The notes beneath the pieces were generated by a model. It had not been told where the DNA came from, searched no databases, and worked only from the letters and a program-made list of their open reading frames with translations. A DNA stretch of 64,000 nucleotides, from the NCBI RefSeq assembly GCF_030418295.1, contig NZ_JAUHQA010000001.1:2696220-2760219 (forward strand). The letters run 5' to 3'. Positions 43,381 through 55,922 of this stretch are shown here, one piece after another. This DNA comes from Demequina muriae (lineage in GTDB: Bacteria; Actinomycetota; Actinomycetes; Actinomycetales; Demequinaceae). The number at the start of each line of letters is the position of its first letter. Position 1 is the stretch's first letter. The position numbers were made by a program, and so were the translations under genes.

Positions 43381-44196
43381 TCAGGCCGCGACGCCCCAGG
43401 CGACGAGCTCGCGGGCGAGGGTGCGGTACTGCTCCGCGCCCGTGTGCTTGGGGGCGAACGTCGTGATGGGCTCGGCGGCGACCGTCGCGTCCGGGAACTT
43501 CACGGTGCGGTGGATCATCGTCTGCGTGACCTTGTCGCCGAACCGCTCCCGGACCCGTTCGACGACCTCCTGCGCGTGCAGCGTGCGACCGTCATACATG
43601 GTGGGGATGATCGCGTCGACGGCCAGGCGCGGGTTGAGCCGATCCTGCACCTTGTCGATGGTCTCCACGAGCAGCGCGACGCCGCGCATGGCGAAGTACT
43701 CGCAGGCGAGCGGGATGATCACGCCGTGTGCCGCCACCAGGGCGTTCACGGTGAGCAGGCCCAGCGATGGCTGGCAGTCGATGAGGACCACGTCGTAGTC
43801 GTCGAGGACCGGGCGCAGTCCGCGCGCCAGCGTCGACTCGCGCGCCACCTCGCCCACCAGCTGCACCTCTGCGGCGGACAGGTCGATGTTCGCGGGCACG
43901 AGGTCGAGGCCGTCGACCGGGGTCTTGCGCACGATCTCGTCGATGCCCACTGACGAGCGCATGAGCAGGTCGTACACCGTGGTGTCGAGCTCGTTGGGGT
44001 TCACTCCGAGACCGGCGGAGGCAGCGCCCTGCGGGTCGAAGTCGACCACCAGCACCTTGCGTCCGTACTCGGCGAGCGCTGCCGCGAGGTTGACGGTGGT
44101 GGTGGTCTTTCCGACGCCGCCCTTCTGGTTGCACAGGGCGATCACTCGGGCCGGGCCGTGCCCTCGCAGCGGGGTCGGTTCGGGGAAGTCGGTCAC
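43381..44196 (-). CDS. parA: ParA/Soj-family ATPase
   Basis: The product is 271 aa from GTG 44196; TAGTGT lies 7 nt upstream, so leaderless, and the earlier GTG at 44205 overlaps that hexamer. The deviant Walker A NQKGGVGKTTTTVNLA, VDFDPQGAAS and IDCQPSLGLLTVNAL are typical of chromosomal ParA. No ParB is adjacent; this second-locus ParA beside scpAB is conserved in actinobacteria. Confidence 0.9.
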   Translation of the reverse strand: MTDFPEPTPLRGHGPARVIALCNQKGGVGKTTTTVNLAAALAEYGRKVLVVDFDPQGAASAGLGVNPNELDTTVYDLLMRSSVGIDEIVRKTPVDGLDLVPANIDLSAAEVQLVGEVARESTLARGLRPVLDDYDVVLIDCQPSLGLLTVNALVAAHGVIIPLACEYFAMRGVALLVETIDKVQDRLNPRLAVDAIIPTMYDGRTLHAQEVVERVRERFGDKVTQTMIHRTVKFPDATVAAEPITTFAPKHTGAEQYRTLARELVAWGVAA

Positions 44197-44229
44197 CCGG
44201 CCCACACTACCGAACCCGGACGGGGCCGC

Positions 44230-45153
44230 TCAGCGGGCACGCGGGTGCGTCGCGGCATAGACCTCTCGCAATGCGTCCTGGGTCACCGCGGTGTAGATCT
44301 GCGTGGTGGTGACGGACGCATGGCCCAGCAGCTCCTGGACGACCCGCACGTCAGCCCCGCCGGACAGCAGGTGCGTCGCGAACGAGTGACGCAGGGTGTG
44401 GGGCGACACCCCAGAGACTCCGGCGCGCTCGGACGCCACCTTCAGGATCGACCACGCGCTCTGGCGGGACAGCCGTGAACCGCGGGTGTTGAGAAAGAGC
44501 GCGGCGGTCCCCCGGCCCGACTGGGCAAGCGCGGACCTGGCGCGCACCAGGTAGGCGTCGAGCGCATCGGCCGCGTATGACCCGATGGGCACCACCCGCT
44601 CCTTGCGTCCCTTGCCCCTCAGCAGCACCGCCTGCTCCCCCGGGGCCAGAGCCACGTCGTCGACGTCGAGACCGATGGCCTCCGAGATGCGCGCGCCGGA
44701 GGCGTAGACCAGTTCGAGCAGAGCGCGATCCCTCACGGGCCCCACGCCGTCGCCGGCGCCGGCCTGGTCGAGGATCCGCGCGACGTCGTCGGTGGAGATG
44801 GCCTTCGGGAGGCGCTTGGGAACGGACCGCGGCTTGACGTCCAGCGAGGGGTCGTCGCGCGTCCATCCCTCAGCCACGGCGAATCGGTGCCAACCACGCA
44901 CGGCGACCACCGTGCGCGAGGCCGATGCGGGGGCGAGTGCGCGCCCTCCGTCATCGCCGGTGCCGATCGCCTCGGCGAAGGCGGCGACGTCAGCGCGCGT
45001 CGCCTCCGCGAGCCCCGGACGACCACGCCCACTCAGGAACGTCTCATATCGCCCGAGGTCGCGGCGATACGCCGCGACAGTGTTCTTGCTGAGTCCCCGC
45101 TCGACGGTCACGTGCGCCAAATAGGCCTCGAGCTCGTCTGCGAGCATGCTCAC
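44230..45153 (-). CDS. xerD: Tyrosine recombinase XerD
   Basis: The 307-aa protein has the full catalytic set: Arg in [11 protein letters not shown], Lys in [34 protein letters not shown] with Tyr as nucleophile. The N-terminal SAM-like domain is intact. With XerC it resolves chromosome dimers at dif. GTG 45153 overlaps the ctaB stop (GTGA); ATG 45147 is an alternative. Its place beside parA and scpAB marks it as the housekeeping enzyme rather than an integrase. Confidence 0.93.
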   Translation of the reverse strand: MSMLADELEAYLAHVTVERGLSKNTVAAYRRDLGRYETFLSGRGRPGLAEATRADVAAFAEAIGTGDDGGRALAPASASRTVVAVRGWHRFAVAEGWTRDDPSLDVKPRSVPKRLPKAISTDDVARILDQAGAGDGVGPVRDRALLELVYASGARISEAIGLDVDDVALAPGEQAVLLRGKGRKERVVPIGSYAADALDAYLVRARSALAQSGRGTAALFLNTRGSRLSRQSAWSILKVASERAGVSGVSPHTLRHSFATHLLSGGADVRVVQELLGHASVTTTQIYTAVTQDALREVYAATHPRAR

Positions 45154-46115
45154 GCCTGCAGGACGGTCAGCGCATCGGGGAGGAAGGGATCGATCAGCAC
45201 GGCGGCGAAGACCAGGCTCAGGTACGTGATCGAGTCACGGAACAGCCGCATCTCGCGGAGCTTGGACTCCCCCCGCTCCGAGCGCCGGTAGAGCCGGATG
45301 CAGCCGCCCACGAACCAGGCGCCCGAGCCGACGGCGACGGCGAGATAGACCCACGTCATGCCCGCCACGGGCACGAGCACCAGAGTCGCGGCGACCATCG
45401 CCACTGCATACGCGATCATCTCGATCGCGACGCGTCGCGTCGACGCGACCACCGGGAGCATCGGCACCTCGGCGTTGGCGTAGTCGCGACGGAACCGCAT
45501 CGACAGCGGCCAGTAGTGCGGTGGGGTCCAGAAGAAGATGACCGCGAACAGCAGCACCGGCGTCCACGACAGCGACTCCGTCACGGCCGCCCAGCCGATC
45601 AGCACGGGCATGCAGCCCGCGAGGCCGCCCCACACGATGTTCTGCGAGGTGCGGCGCTTGAGGATGAGGGTGTACCCCACCGCGTAGCCAAGAATGGCCA
45701 GGACGGCGAGCACCGTCGCCAGCGGCGACCCCACGACCCACAGGAACCACGCGGTCGCGGCGATGCTGAGAGCCCACGCGAACACGAGTGCCGCTCGCGG
45801 CGTCACGGCGCCCGTGACGAGCGGACGGTTCTGGGTGCGCTTCATCACGGCATCGATGTCACGGTCGATGTAGCTGTTGAAGACGTTGGCGCCGCCGGCG
45901 GCGAGCGCGCCGCCGATGAGGGTGGCGACCACGAGCGACCAGGAGGGCCAGCCATCGGCCGCGAGCACCATCGTGGGGATCGTCGTGACCAGCAGCAGCT
46001 CGATGATCCGAGGCTTGGTGAGCGCCACGTAGGCCTTGAGCCGACGGGTGGCGAGCAGCCACCGCGGCACGGTGGGCGCGGGCACCTCGTCGGTCACAGA
46101 GGCGGCGGAGGACAT
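45150..46115 (-). CDS. ctaB: Protoheme IX farnesyltransferase (heme O synthase)
   Basis: The 321-aa UbiA-type prenyltransferase has eight or nine helices and the two Asp-rich motifs [15 protein letters not shown] and the later [19 protein letters not shown]. It farnesylates heme B for aa3-type cytochrome oxidase, implying aerobic respiration. TAGGAT 6 nt before the ATG suggests a leaderless transcript divergent from tkt. Confidence 0.95.
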   Translation of the reverse strand: MSSAASVTDEVPAPTVPRWLLATRRLKAYVALTKPRIIELLLVTTIPTMVLAADGWPSWSLVVATLIGGALAAGGANVFNSYIDRDIDAVMKRTQNRPLVTGAVTPRAALVFAWALSIAATAWFLWVVGSPLATVLAVLAILGYAVGYTLILKRRTSQNIVWGGLAGCMPVLIGWAAVTESLSWTPVLLFAVIFFWTPPHYWPLSMRFRRDYANAEVPMLPVVASTRRVAIEMIAYAVAMVAATLVLVPVAGMTWVYLAVAVGSGAWFVGGCIRLYRRSERGESKLREMRLFRDSITYLSLVFAAVLIDPFLPDALTVLQA

Positions 46116-46255
46116 GCCACCATCCTACCTGCGCACCGGGGGCCGGGACCCCCAGCGCGCGGGCCGGCATGACGCCCATATGTCCGCCCTCTCACGCGCG
46201 CGCGTCCGCGCCTGTGAAGAGGGCCGATGCGTGCCCGCGGCGGCACTGTGCCCGG

Positions 46256-46261
46256 TAGGCT
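46256..46261 (+). promoter_or_regulatory. -10 hexamer TAGGCT of tkt
   Basis: TAGGCT lies about 37 nt before GTG 46299. This transcript would have a short 5' leader, with GGGAGA as the Shine-Dalgarno, unlike the leaderless ctaB transcript opposite. Confidence 0.4.
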
Positions 46262-46298
46262 GGCGGAGAATCAGCACACGAGTCCTTGGGAGAATTCT

Positions 46299-48371
46299 GT
46301 GACCGTCAATTGGACCGACGCGGATCGCCGCGCCGTCGACACCCTTCGCGTTCTTGCCGCCGACGCCGTCGAGAAGGTCGGCAACGGCCACCCCGGCACG
46401 GCCATCTCGCTCGCGCCCGCCGCGTACCTGCTCTATCAGAACGTCATGCGCCACGACCCGTCCGACTCGCGGTGGCTCGGTCGCGACCGGTTCGTGCTGT
46501 CAGCCGGGCACTCGTCGCTGACGCAGTACCTGCAGCTGTTCGCGTCCGGCTACGACCTGAACCTGGACGACATCAAGGCGCTGCGGACCTGGGGCTCGCG
46601 CACGCCTGGTCACCCCGAGTACCACCACACTGACGGGGTCGAGACGACCACCGGCCCGCTGGGCCAGGGTGTGGCCACCGCCGTCGGCATGGCCATGGCT
46701 GCTCGACGTGAGCGCGGCCTGCTCGACCCGGACGCGGCCGCAGGCGAGAGCCCGTTCGACCACCACATCTACGTCATCGCCTCCGACGGCGACCTCCAGG
46801 AGGGCGTCTCCGCCGAGGCGTCGTCGCTCGCCGGCACCCAGGAGCTCGGCAACCTGATTCTGATCTGGGACGACAACAACATCTCGATCGAGGACGACAC
46901 CGACGTCGCCTTCACCGAGGACGTCATCGCCCGGTACGCGGCATACGGCTGGGACACCCACCACGTGCAGTGGAAGAAGGCCGGCGAGGACTACGTCGAG
47001 GACATCGACGCCCTGGCCGACGCCCTGGCCGCTGCGAAGGCAGAGACCGGCAAGCCGTCCTTCATCGCCCTCAGCACGATCATCGGCTGGCCGTCGCCCA
47101 CCAAGCAGGACACCGGCGGCATCCACGGCTCGAAGCTCGGCGGCGACGAGGTCAAGGCGCTCAAGGAGCTCCTGGGCTTCGACCCCGAGAAGACCTTCGA
47201 AGTCGAGCCCGAGATTCTCGAGCACTCCCTCAAGGTGCGCGAGCGGGGCCAGCAGGCCCACTCCGAGTGGAACGGCGTGTTCGCCCGGTGGGAGGCGGAG
47301 AACCCGGAGCGTGCGGCCCTGCTCGCCCGCTTCAACTCCGAGCAGCTGCCCGAGGGCTGGACCGATGCGCTCCCCGTGTTCGAGGCCGGCAAGTCCGTCG
47401 CGACCCGCGCCGCGTCTGGCGAGGTGCTCAACGCCCTCGCGCCGGTGCTGCCGGAGCTGTGGGGCGGCTCGGCCGACCTCGCAGGCTCGAACAACACCAC
47501 AATGGCGGGCGAGCCGTCGTTCCTCCCCGAGCACCGCTCCACGGAGAAGTTCGCCGGCAACATCTACGGCCGCACCCTGCACTTCGGCATCCGCGAGCAC
47601 GCCATGGGAGCGATCCTCAACGGCATCGCGCTGCACGGGCCGACCCGCGCCTACGGCGGCACCTTCCTGACGTTCTCCGACTACATGCGGCCCGCCGTTC
47701 GCCTGGGAGCGCTCATGAAGGCCCCGAGCATCTTCGTGTGGACGCACGACAGCATCGGCCTCGGCGAGGACGGCCCCACGCACCAGCCGATCGAGCACCT
47801 CGCCGCGCTGCGGGCGATCCCCGGCCTCGCCGTGGTGCGCCCGGCGGACGCCAACGAGACGTCGTACGCATGGCGCGGCATCCTCGAGCGCGTCGAGGGC
47901 CCTGCGGGCATCATCCTGACGCGCCAGGGAGTGCCCACGTTCGACCGCACCGACCTGGGCGGCGCCGAGGGCGTCCTCAAGGGCGGCTACGTGCTGGCGG
48001 ACACGGACGGGACTCCGGACGTGGTGCTGATCGCCACCGGCTCCGAGGTGCAGCACGCGATGGGCGCCAAGGAGCTGCTCGCGAAGGACGGCATCCACGC
48101 CCGCGTGGTGTCCATGCCGTGCCGCGAATGGTTCGACAACCAGGACGAGGCGTACCGCGAGTCCGTGATCCCCGCGGCCGTCAAGGCGCGTGTCGCCGTC
48201 GAGGCGGGAATCGCCCTGTCGTGGCACGACCTCGTGGGCGATGCGGGCCGCATCGTCTCGATCGAGAGCTACGGCGCCTCGGCAGACGCGAACCTGCTGT
48301 TCGAGAAGTACGGCTTCACCGCCGAGAACGTCGCGGCGCACGCCCGCGAGTCCCTCGAAGCCGCCAAGTGA
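46299..48371 (+). CDS. tkt: Transketolase
   Basis: The protein is 690 aa from GTG 46299, with GGGAGA 5 nt upstream. TPP-binding region [20 protein letters not shown] through [15 protein letters not shown]-terminal [13 protein letters not shown] and the C-terminal-half [18 protein letters not shown] are family hallmarks. It moves two-carbon units in the pentose phosphate pathway. It heads tkt-zwf-opcA-pgl. Confidence 0.95.
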   Translation: MTVNWTDADRRAVDTLRVLAADAVEKVGNGHPGTAISLAPAAYLLYQNVMRHDPSDSRWLGRDRFVLSAGHSSLTQYLQLFASGYDLNLDDIKALRTWGSRTPGHPEYHHTDGVETTTGPLGQGVATAVGMAMAARRERGLLDPDAAAGESPFDHHIYVIASDGDLQEGVSAEASSLAGTQELGNLILIWDDNNISIEDDTDVAFTEDVIARYAAYGWDTHHVQWKKAGEDYVEDIDALADALAAAKAETGKPSFIALSTIIGWPSPTKQDTGGIHGSKLGGDEVKALKELLGFDPEKTFEVEPEILEHSLKVRERGQQAHSEWNGVFARWEAENPERAALLARFNSEQLPEGWTDALPVFEAGKSVATRAASGEVLNALAPVLPELWGGSADLAGSNNTTMAGEPSFLPEHRSTEKFAGNIYGRTLHFGIREHAMGAILNGIALHGPTRAYGGTFLTFSDYMRPAVRLGALMKAPSIFVWTHDSIGLGEDGPTHQPIEHLAALRAIPGLAVVRPADANETSYAWRGILERVEGPAGIILTRQGVPTFDRTDLGGAEGVLKGGYVLADTDGTPDVVLIATGSEVQHAMGAKELLAKDGIHARVVSMPCREWFDNQDEAYRESVIPAAVKARVAVEAGIALSWHDLVGDAGRIVSIESYGASADANLLFEKYGFTAENVAAHARESLEAAK

Positions 48372-48442
48372 CCGGACGCGGTGAGGGGACGGCGCACGCA
48401 GTCCCCTCACCGCGGACCACCGAATCGAAGGGCCTACCTCAC

Positions 48443-49956
<1,514 letters not shown>

Positions 49957-49960
<4 letters not shown>

Positions 49961-50874
49961 TCTACACGATGCCCATGACCACCACGTCCGCGATCAACAA
50001 GCAGCTGGTGCAGGCCCGCAAGGACTACGGCGTGATCACGCTCGGTCGCGTCATGACGCTCGTCATCGACGCGACGGACGCCGACGTCGAGGCCGCCATC
50101 GAGACGGCCAATGTCGCGTCGCGCGAGCACCCGTGCCGCATCATCGTGGTGTCCCCCGAGGAGTGTGGCGACGACTGTCTGAATGCTGAGCTTCGCGTCG
50201 GCGGAGATGCCGGCGCCTCCGAGGTGGTGGTGCTGCGCCCGTCCGGCGAGCAGGTGGCGCACGCCGACACCCTGGTCACTCCCCTGCTGCTCCCCGACGC
50301 CCCCATCGTCGCGTGGTGGCCGGCTGCGGTCCCCGCGGCCACGGCCGGGTCCGGCATCGGGCGCATGGCTGCCCGACGCATCACCGACACCAAGGGTGAG
50401 GACCACCCCGATCAGGTGCTGGTGAGGCTCGCGGAGGCCTACCAGCCTGGCGATACCGACCTGGCCTGGACGCGCGTGACGCGGTGGCGCGCCCTGCTCG
50501 CCGCGGCACTCGAGCAGGTGGGCGACCGCGAGGTCACCAAGGCACGGCTGCACGGCGACACTGGCAGTCCGTCGATCCTGCTCCTCGGGGCCTGGCTCCA
50601 GCATGCGCTCGGCTGCGAGTTCGAGGCGACCTACTCGGATCAGGTGCGCGGCCTTCAGTCGATCGTGCTCGAGACGCCGTCTGGCGAGATCGGCATCCAC
50701 CGACCCGACGGGCACAACGCCACGCTCACCCAGCCAGGACAGCCCGACCACACGATCGCACTGCCGGCCCGCACCCTCGGAGACTGCCTGGCGGAGGAGC
50801 TGCGCCGCCTCGACGACGACCCTGTCTACGGTGAGTCGCTGGCCCAGTACGCGCAGCTGCGGAGTGGGTCATGA
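49957..50874 (+). CDS. opcA: Glucose-6-phosphate dehydrogenase assembly protein OpcA
   Basis: The 305-aa soluble protein starts at ATG 49957, overlapping zwf, and overlaps pgl (ATGA). Motifs HPCRIIVVSPEE, PDAPIVAWWPAAVP and RRITDTKGED are typical. It binds and activates Zwf in actinobacteria and cyanobacteria. An upstream in-frame ATG within zwf is less likely. Confidence 0.92.
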
Positions 50875-51593
50875 CGGCCGCGCGTGAGGTGATCGTCTAC
50901 GCGGATGCCGAGGCTGTCGCCGACGCCACCGCAGCGCGCCTGCTGCTGCGCATCGGAGACACCCTGGCCCACCGGGAGCGGGCCGATGTGGTGGTCACCG
51001 GCGGCACCGTCGGGATCGCCACCCTTGCGGCCGTCGCCGCATCGCCGCTCGCGACGGCCATCGACTGGACGGATGTCCACGTGTGGTGGGGCGACGAGCG
51101 CTTCGTTCCCGTCGGTGACGCGGACCGCAACGAGGGCCAGGCACAGTCGGCCCTGCTCGCGTCCCTTCCGTTGCCGGAGGAGAACATCCACCGCATGGGA
51201 GCCGAGGGACAGTTCGCGACCGCGGAGGACGCGGCCACGGCCTACGCGCGCGAGTACGCCGACGCGGGCTCGCCCGCCTTCGACGTGCTCATGCTCGGGC
51301 TGGGCCCTGACGGCCACGTCGCGTCGCTCTTCCCCGGCCACCCGGGCCTTGCCGCAACGGGCTCGCCGACGCTCGCCGTGCACGACTCCCCCAAGCCCCC
51401 GCCCACGCGCGTGTCGCTGGCTCTCGAGACCATCAACCGCGCGCGCGAAGTGTGGGTGATCGCGGCCGGCGAGGCGAAGGCGGACGTCGTCGCCCGCTGC
51501 CTGCGTGGAGACCTCGAGCTGCCCGGGGCCGCGGTCGCCGGGTCCGATCGGACGCTGTGGCTGATCGATGCGGCGGCCGCGACCAGCATCTGA
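50871..51593 (+). CDS. pgl: 6-phosphogluconolactonase
   Basis: The 240-aa protein has VVTGGTVGIATL, the active-site WTDVHVWWGDERFVP and LGLGPDGHVASLFPGHP. It hydrolyses the Zwf product. Translationally coupled to opcA. A short hairpin (GACGCG-TCG-CGCGTC, 51596-51610) follows the stop and touches the convergent Rdx gene. Confidence 0.93.
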   Translation: MTAAREVIVYADAEAVADATAARLLLRIGDTLAHRERADVVVTGGTVGIATLAAVAASPLATAIDWTDVHVWWGDERFVPVGDADRNEGQAQSALLASLPLPEENIHRMGAEGQFATAEDAATAYAREYADAGSPAFDVLMLGLGPDGHVASLFPGHPGLAATGSPTLAVHDSPKPPPTRVSLALETINRAREVWVIAAGEAKADVVARCLRGDLELPGAAVAGSDRTLWLIDAAAATSI

Positions 51594-51595
51594 TC

Positions 51596-51610
51596 GACGC
51601 GTCGCGCGTC
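51596..51610. terminator. Small hairpin between pgl and the Rdx gene
   Basis: GACGCG-TCG-CGCGTC, 6-bp stem and 3-nt loop, without a U-tract. It overlaps the last two bases of the Rdx stop and could end both convergent transcripts. Confidence 0.35.
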
Positions 51611-51833
51611 AGAGGCGCGCCTTGACCGCCTCGACGATCGTCGTGATGTCGAAGTCGGCAGGCTTCGCGTAGATGACGTCGTCGTCCGCGCGGAACGTGA
51701 AGACGCCCTTCTCTCCCGGCTTGAGCGTGACGCCCTCGAGGTGCTGGCCGAAGGTGCTCAGCAGGGTGCGCTGCGCATCCATCGCGCGGTCAAGATAGCC
51801 GCATGGGACGCAGTACTCGATCTCGATCTGCAT
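51609..51833 (-). CDS. SelT/SelW/SelH (Rdx) thioredoxin-like protein
   Basis: The 74-aa product has CVPCGYLDRA (CxxC) near the N-terminus and KGVFTFRADDDVIYAK, matching the Rdx family, whose animal members use selenocysteine; here Cys replaces it. Probable thiol redox role. GAGGAG lies 5 nt before the ATG. Followed upstream by rbpA on the same strand, with a hairpin between. Confidence 0.88.
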   Translation of the reverse strand: MQIEIEYCVPCGYLDRAMDAQRTLLSTFGQHLEGVTLKPGEKGVFTFRADDDVIYAKPADFDITTIVEAVKARL

Positions 51834-51936
51834 GGTTCTCCTCGTGTCGAAGGGCGGGCACGATGCCCACCCCCGACGCTACCGGCTGAGCGCGGATGCC
51901 CCGAACAGCCGCGAGGGCGGCCCGCCCCCGAACGCA

Positions 51937-51973
51937 CGAGACCGCCCGGCCCCGAGGGGCACGGACGGTCTCG
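51937..51973 (-). terminator. Hairpin after rbpA
   Basis: CGAGACCG (51937-51944) and CGGTCTCG (51966-51973) form an exact 8-bp outer stem with further imperfect pairing inside. It begins 16 bp beyond the rbpA stop. No U-tract, as usual for actinobacteria. Confidence 0.55.
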
Positions 51974-51988
51974 ATGCAGTCGCGAGCG

Positions 51989-52357
51989 TCAGGAGTCAGC
52001 GATGGCCATGCGCCGCTGGCGCAGCACATCGAGTGCCTCGGCCAGCAACGCCTCGCCCTCTTCCTCCGAACGGCGCTCCTTGACGTACGCGAGGTGCGTC
52101 TTGAAGGGCTCGTTGCGAATGGGCTCAGGCGGGTTGTCCGCGTCGAGCCCGGCCGGGAAGCCGCACTTGGGACAATCCCACTCGAGCGGGATCTCCGGCG
52201 CCTCCCCCTCGTCGCCCATCGCAAAGCTCGGAGAGGTCACGTGGCCACGCGCACAGAAGTACTGGACCATCTGCCGAGGCGCGGACTCGCCGCGCTCGTC
52301 CTCGCCGAGCGGCCCTGCTCCTACACGCGATCCACGGATCGCACTTCCACCTGCCAT
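51989..52357 (-). CDS. rbpA: RNA polymerase-binding protein RbpA
   Basis: The 122-aa protein has an N-terminal tail MAGGSAIRGSRVGAGPLG, then a zinc-binding core (FCARGHVT, WDCPKCGFPAG) and the basic sigma-interacting helix (THLAYVKERRSEEE). It stabilises open complexes with the principal sigma factor, and is confined to Actinobacteria. G-rich Shine-Dalgarno before the ATG. Confidence 0.95.
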   Translation of the reverse strand: MAGGSAIRGSRVGAGPLGEDERGESAPRQMVQYFCARGHVTSPSFAMGDEGEAPEIPLEWDCPKCGFPAGLDADNPPEPIRNEPFKTHLAYVKERRSEEEGEALLAEALDVLRQRRMAIADS

Positions 52358-52378
52358 GATTCCCCCTCGGAATTGGCG

Positions 52379-52624
52379 TTAGAACGAATACCGGGTGATG
52401 AGACCCAGCAGCACGACGATCATGCCCCACAGCACCGCGACGATCCACGTGATGCGTGACAGATTGCGTTCGCCGACCGCGGAGGACTGCACTCCAGAGG
52501 CGAATCCACCGCCGAACATGTCGGTGATGCCGCCGCCGCGTCCGCGGTGGATCAGCACCAGGCCGATGATGATGACGCTGGTGATCACCAGCAGCACCCA
52601 CAGCGTGGTCTCGAGAATGTCCAC
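52379..52624 (-). CDS. secG: Protein translocase subunit SecG
   Basis: The 81-aa product starts at GTG 52624 with AAGGAG upstream. Two hydrophobic helices (TTLWVLLVITSVIIIGLVLI and the C-terminal WIVAVLWGMIVVLLGLI) flank the Gly-rich GRGGGITDMFGGG loop typical of SecG. It assists SecYEG export. It follows tpiA by 66 bp. Confidence 0.93.
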   Translation of the reverse strand: MDILETTLWVLLVITSVIIIGLVLIHRGRGGGITDMFGGGFASGVQSSAVGERNLSRITWIVAVLWGMIVVLLGLITRYSF

Positions 52625-52690
52625 AGCTCTCCTTCAGATCCGGATCGAACGCCTACCAGGATACGCGACGAGTCGCGCGGCGTGGACCGG

Positions 52691-53482
52691 CTACAGACCC
52701 ACCTGGTGGGCACGGAAACGGGCGATCTTCGCGAACTCCTCAGGATCGAGGCTCGCACCGCCCACCAGACCTCCGTCGACGTCGGTCTCGGCCATCAGCT
52801 GAGCGATGGACCCGGACTTCACCGAACCGCCGTACAGCACGCGCACGCCGTCGGCCAGTTCTGCGTCGTACAACTCGGCGAGCCGTCCACGGATCGCGGC
52901 GCAGACCTCCTGGGCGTCGGCCGGAGTGGCGACCTCACCGGTGCCGATGGCCCAGACGGGCTCATAGGCGATGACGACGTCCTTCGCCTTGTCGGCGGGG
53001 AGCCCTGCAAGCGAGCCGTCGAGCTGGGCGAGCGTGTACTCGACCTGGCGGCCCTCCTTGCGCACGTCGAGGCCTTCGCCCACGCAGACGATCGGCACGA
53101 TGCCGCTCTCGAAGGCGGCGGCGGCCTTCGCCGCGACGACCTCGTCGGTCTCGCCGTGGTACTCGCGACGCTCGGAGTGGCCCACTGCGACGTACGAGAC
53201 GCCCAGCTTCGCGAGCTGTGAACCCGCAACCTCGCCGGTGTACGCGCCGGAGGCGTGCTGCGAGATGTCCTGTGCGCCGTACTTGATCTCGAGCTGATCC
53301 GCGTCGACGAGAGTCTGCACGGACCGGATCGACGTGAACGACGCCAGCACCGCGACCTCCACGTCGGCGAAGTCGTGCTTCGCGTCGCGCAGCAGCCAGG
53401 CCAGCTTCTGCACCGTGTGAGTGGCCTCGAGGTGGTCGAGGTTGAGCTTCCAGTTGCCAGCGATCAGCGGCGTGCGTGCCAT
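52691..53482 (-). CDS. tpiA: Triosephosphate isomerase
   Basis: The 263-aa TIM barrel has IAGNWKLN (Asn, Lys), [12 protein letters not shown] (catalytic His) and [12 protein letters not shown] (catalytic Glu), plus [10 protein letters not shown] phosphate binding. It interconverts DHAP and GAP. It begins 3 nt after pgk. Confidence 0.97.
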   Translation of the reverse strand: MARTPLIAGNWKLNLDHLEATHTVQKLAWLLRDAKHDFADVEVAVLASFTSIRSVQTLVDADQLEIKYGAQDISQHASGAYTGEVAGSQLAKLGVSYVAVGHSERREYHGETDEVVAAKAAAAFESGIVPIVCVGEGLDVRKEGRQVEYTLAQLDGSLAGLPADKAKDVVIAYEPVWAIGTGEVATPADAQEVCAAIRGRLAELYDAELADGVRVLYGGSVKSGSIAQLMAETDVDGGLVGGASLDPEEFAKIARFRAHQVGL

Positions 53483-53485
53483 AGG

Positions 53486-54676
53486 TCAGTCCTCCAGAAC
53501 GGCCAGGCCCGGCAGGACCTTGCCTTCGAGCAGTTCGAGCGACGCGCCGCCGCCCGTGGAAATGTGGCTGAAGCCGGCCTCGTCGAAGTCGAGACGGCGC
53601 ACGGCCGCAGCCGAGTCGCCGCCACCGACGACGGAGAAGCCGTCCGAGTCGATCATCGCCTGCGCCACGGCCTTGGTGCCCCCAGCGAAGGCGTCGAACT
53701 CGAACACGCCCATGGGGCCGTTCCAGACGATGGTCTTCGCGTCGGCGATCTTGGCGCCGAACGCCTTCGCGGCGACGGGGCCGATGTCCAGGCCGATCCA
53801 CCCATCGGGGATCTGATCGGCGGGCACGGTCTTGTGCTCGGCGTCAGCCGCGAAAGCGGAGGCGACCTCGATGTCCTCGGGGAGCACGATCTCGACGCCG
53901 TTGGCCTCGGCTGTCGCGAGGTAGCCCTTGACTGCCTCGATCTGGTCCTCTTCGAGCAGGGAGTTGCCCACCGCGTGGCCCTTGGCCGCGAGGAAGGTGA
54001 ACACCATGCCCCCACCGATCAGCAGGCGGTCCGCCTTGCCCAGCAGGTTGGCGATGACGCCCAGCTTGTCCGAGACCTTCGAACCGCCGAGCACGACGAC
54101 GTAGGGACGCTCGGGGTTGGTGGTGGCGCGCGACAGCGACTCCACCTCGTTCTGCACGAGCGTGCCTGCCGCCGCCGGGAGCAGCGTGGCGATGTCGTAG
54201 ACCGAGGCCTGCTTGCGGTGCACGACGCCGAAGCCGTCGGACACGAACGCATCCGCGAAGGCCGCCAGCTCTGCGGCGAGCTCCTCACGCTCGGCGTCGA
54301 CCTTCGAGGTCTCACGGGCGTCGTAGCGCACGTTCTCCAGCATGGCGACCTGGCCGGACTGGAGCGCCGCCACGGTGGCGGCAGCCGACTCGCCGACGAG
54401 GTCGTCCGCGAGGGTCACGGGCTGGCCGAGCAGCTCGGACAGACGCGCGGCCGCGGGCGCGAGCGAGTACTCGGGCTTGGGCTCGCCGCCAGGGCGGCCG
54501 AGGTGCGCCATCACGATGACGGCGGCGCCGGCGTCGAGGAGCGTCTGAATCGTGGGCACCGACGCGCGCACGCGGCCGTCGTCGGTGATCGTGGTGCCGT
54601 CGAGCGGCACGTTGAGGTCGGAGCGGACCAGCACCTTCTTGCCGGTGAGGTCGCCCAGGCTGTCGATCGTTTTCAT
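53486..54676 (-). CDS. pgk: Phosphoglycerate kinase
   Basis: The 396-aa protein starts at ATG 54676 with AAGGACA upstream. [27 protein letters not shown] and the late [12 protein letters not shown] mark the substrate and nucleotide sites. It makes ATP in glycolysis. It is preceded by a long palindrome that separates it from gapA. Confidence 0.97.
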   Translation of the reverse strand: MKTIDSLGDLTGKKVLVRSDLNVPLDGTTITDDGRVRASVPTIQTLLDAGAAVIVMAHLGRPGGEPKPEYSLAPAAARLSELLGQPVTLADDLVGESAAATVAALQSGQVAMLENVRYDARETSKVDAEREELAAELAAFADAFVSDGFGVVHRKQASVYDIATLLPAAAGTLVQNEVESLSRATTNPERPYVVVLGGSKVSDKLGVIANLLGKADRLLIGGGMVFTFLAAKGHAVGNSLLEEDQIEAVKGYLATAEANGVEIVLPEDIEVASAFAADAEHKTVPADQIPDGWIGLDIGPVAAKAFGAKIADAKTIVWNGPMGVFEFDAFAGGTKAVAQAMIDSDGFSVVGGGDSAAAVRRLDFDEAGFSHISTGGGASLELLEGKVLPGLAVLED

Positions 54677-54699
54677 CACAGTGTCCTTAGTGGTCCAGA

Positions 54700-54744
54700 C
54701 ATGACGACGTCCGCGCACGCAGTGCGTACGCGGACGTCGTCATG
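54700..54744. repeat. 45-nt near-perfect palindrome between gapA and pgk
   Basis: CATGACGACGTCCGCG (54700-54715) is the exact reverse complement of 54729-54744. After one mismatch, the centre ACGCA-G-TGCGT extends the pairing. It starts 13 bp after the gapA stop and ends 24 bp before pgk. With no U-tract it could be a partial terminator, an mRNA 3'-end stabiliser for gapA, or a protein site. Confidence 0.65.
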
Positions 54745-54757
54745 ATCTCGGGGTGAT

Positions 54758-55880
<1,123 letters not shown>

Positions 55881-55922
55881 TAACCAGACCCGTCTGGCAC
55901 GGTACGAAAGTCCTGCAAACTG

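Noticed and set aside
44230..45153. Tyrosine recombinase as a sign of a mobile element
   Set aside because: It sits in the conserved parA-scpAB neighbourhood and has the XerD size; no att sites or phage genes nearby.
46500..48410. A 636-aa minus-strand open frame over transketolase
   Set aside because: Shadow of tkt; no recognisable domain.
46970..48442. N-terminal extension of zwf by almost 500 codons
   Set aside because: The frame is open by chance inside tkt; G6PD motifs start just after GTG 48443 and the length from there is normal.
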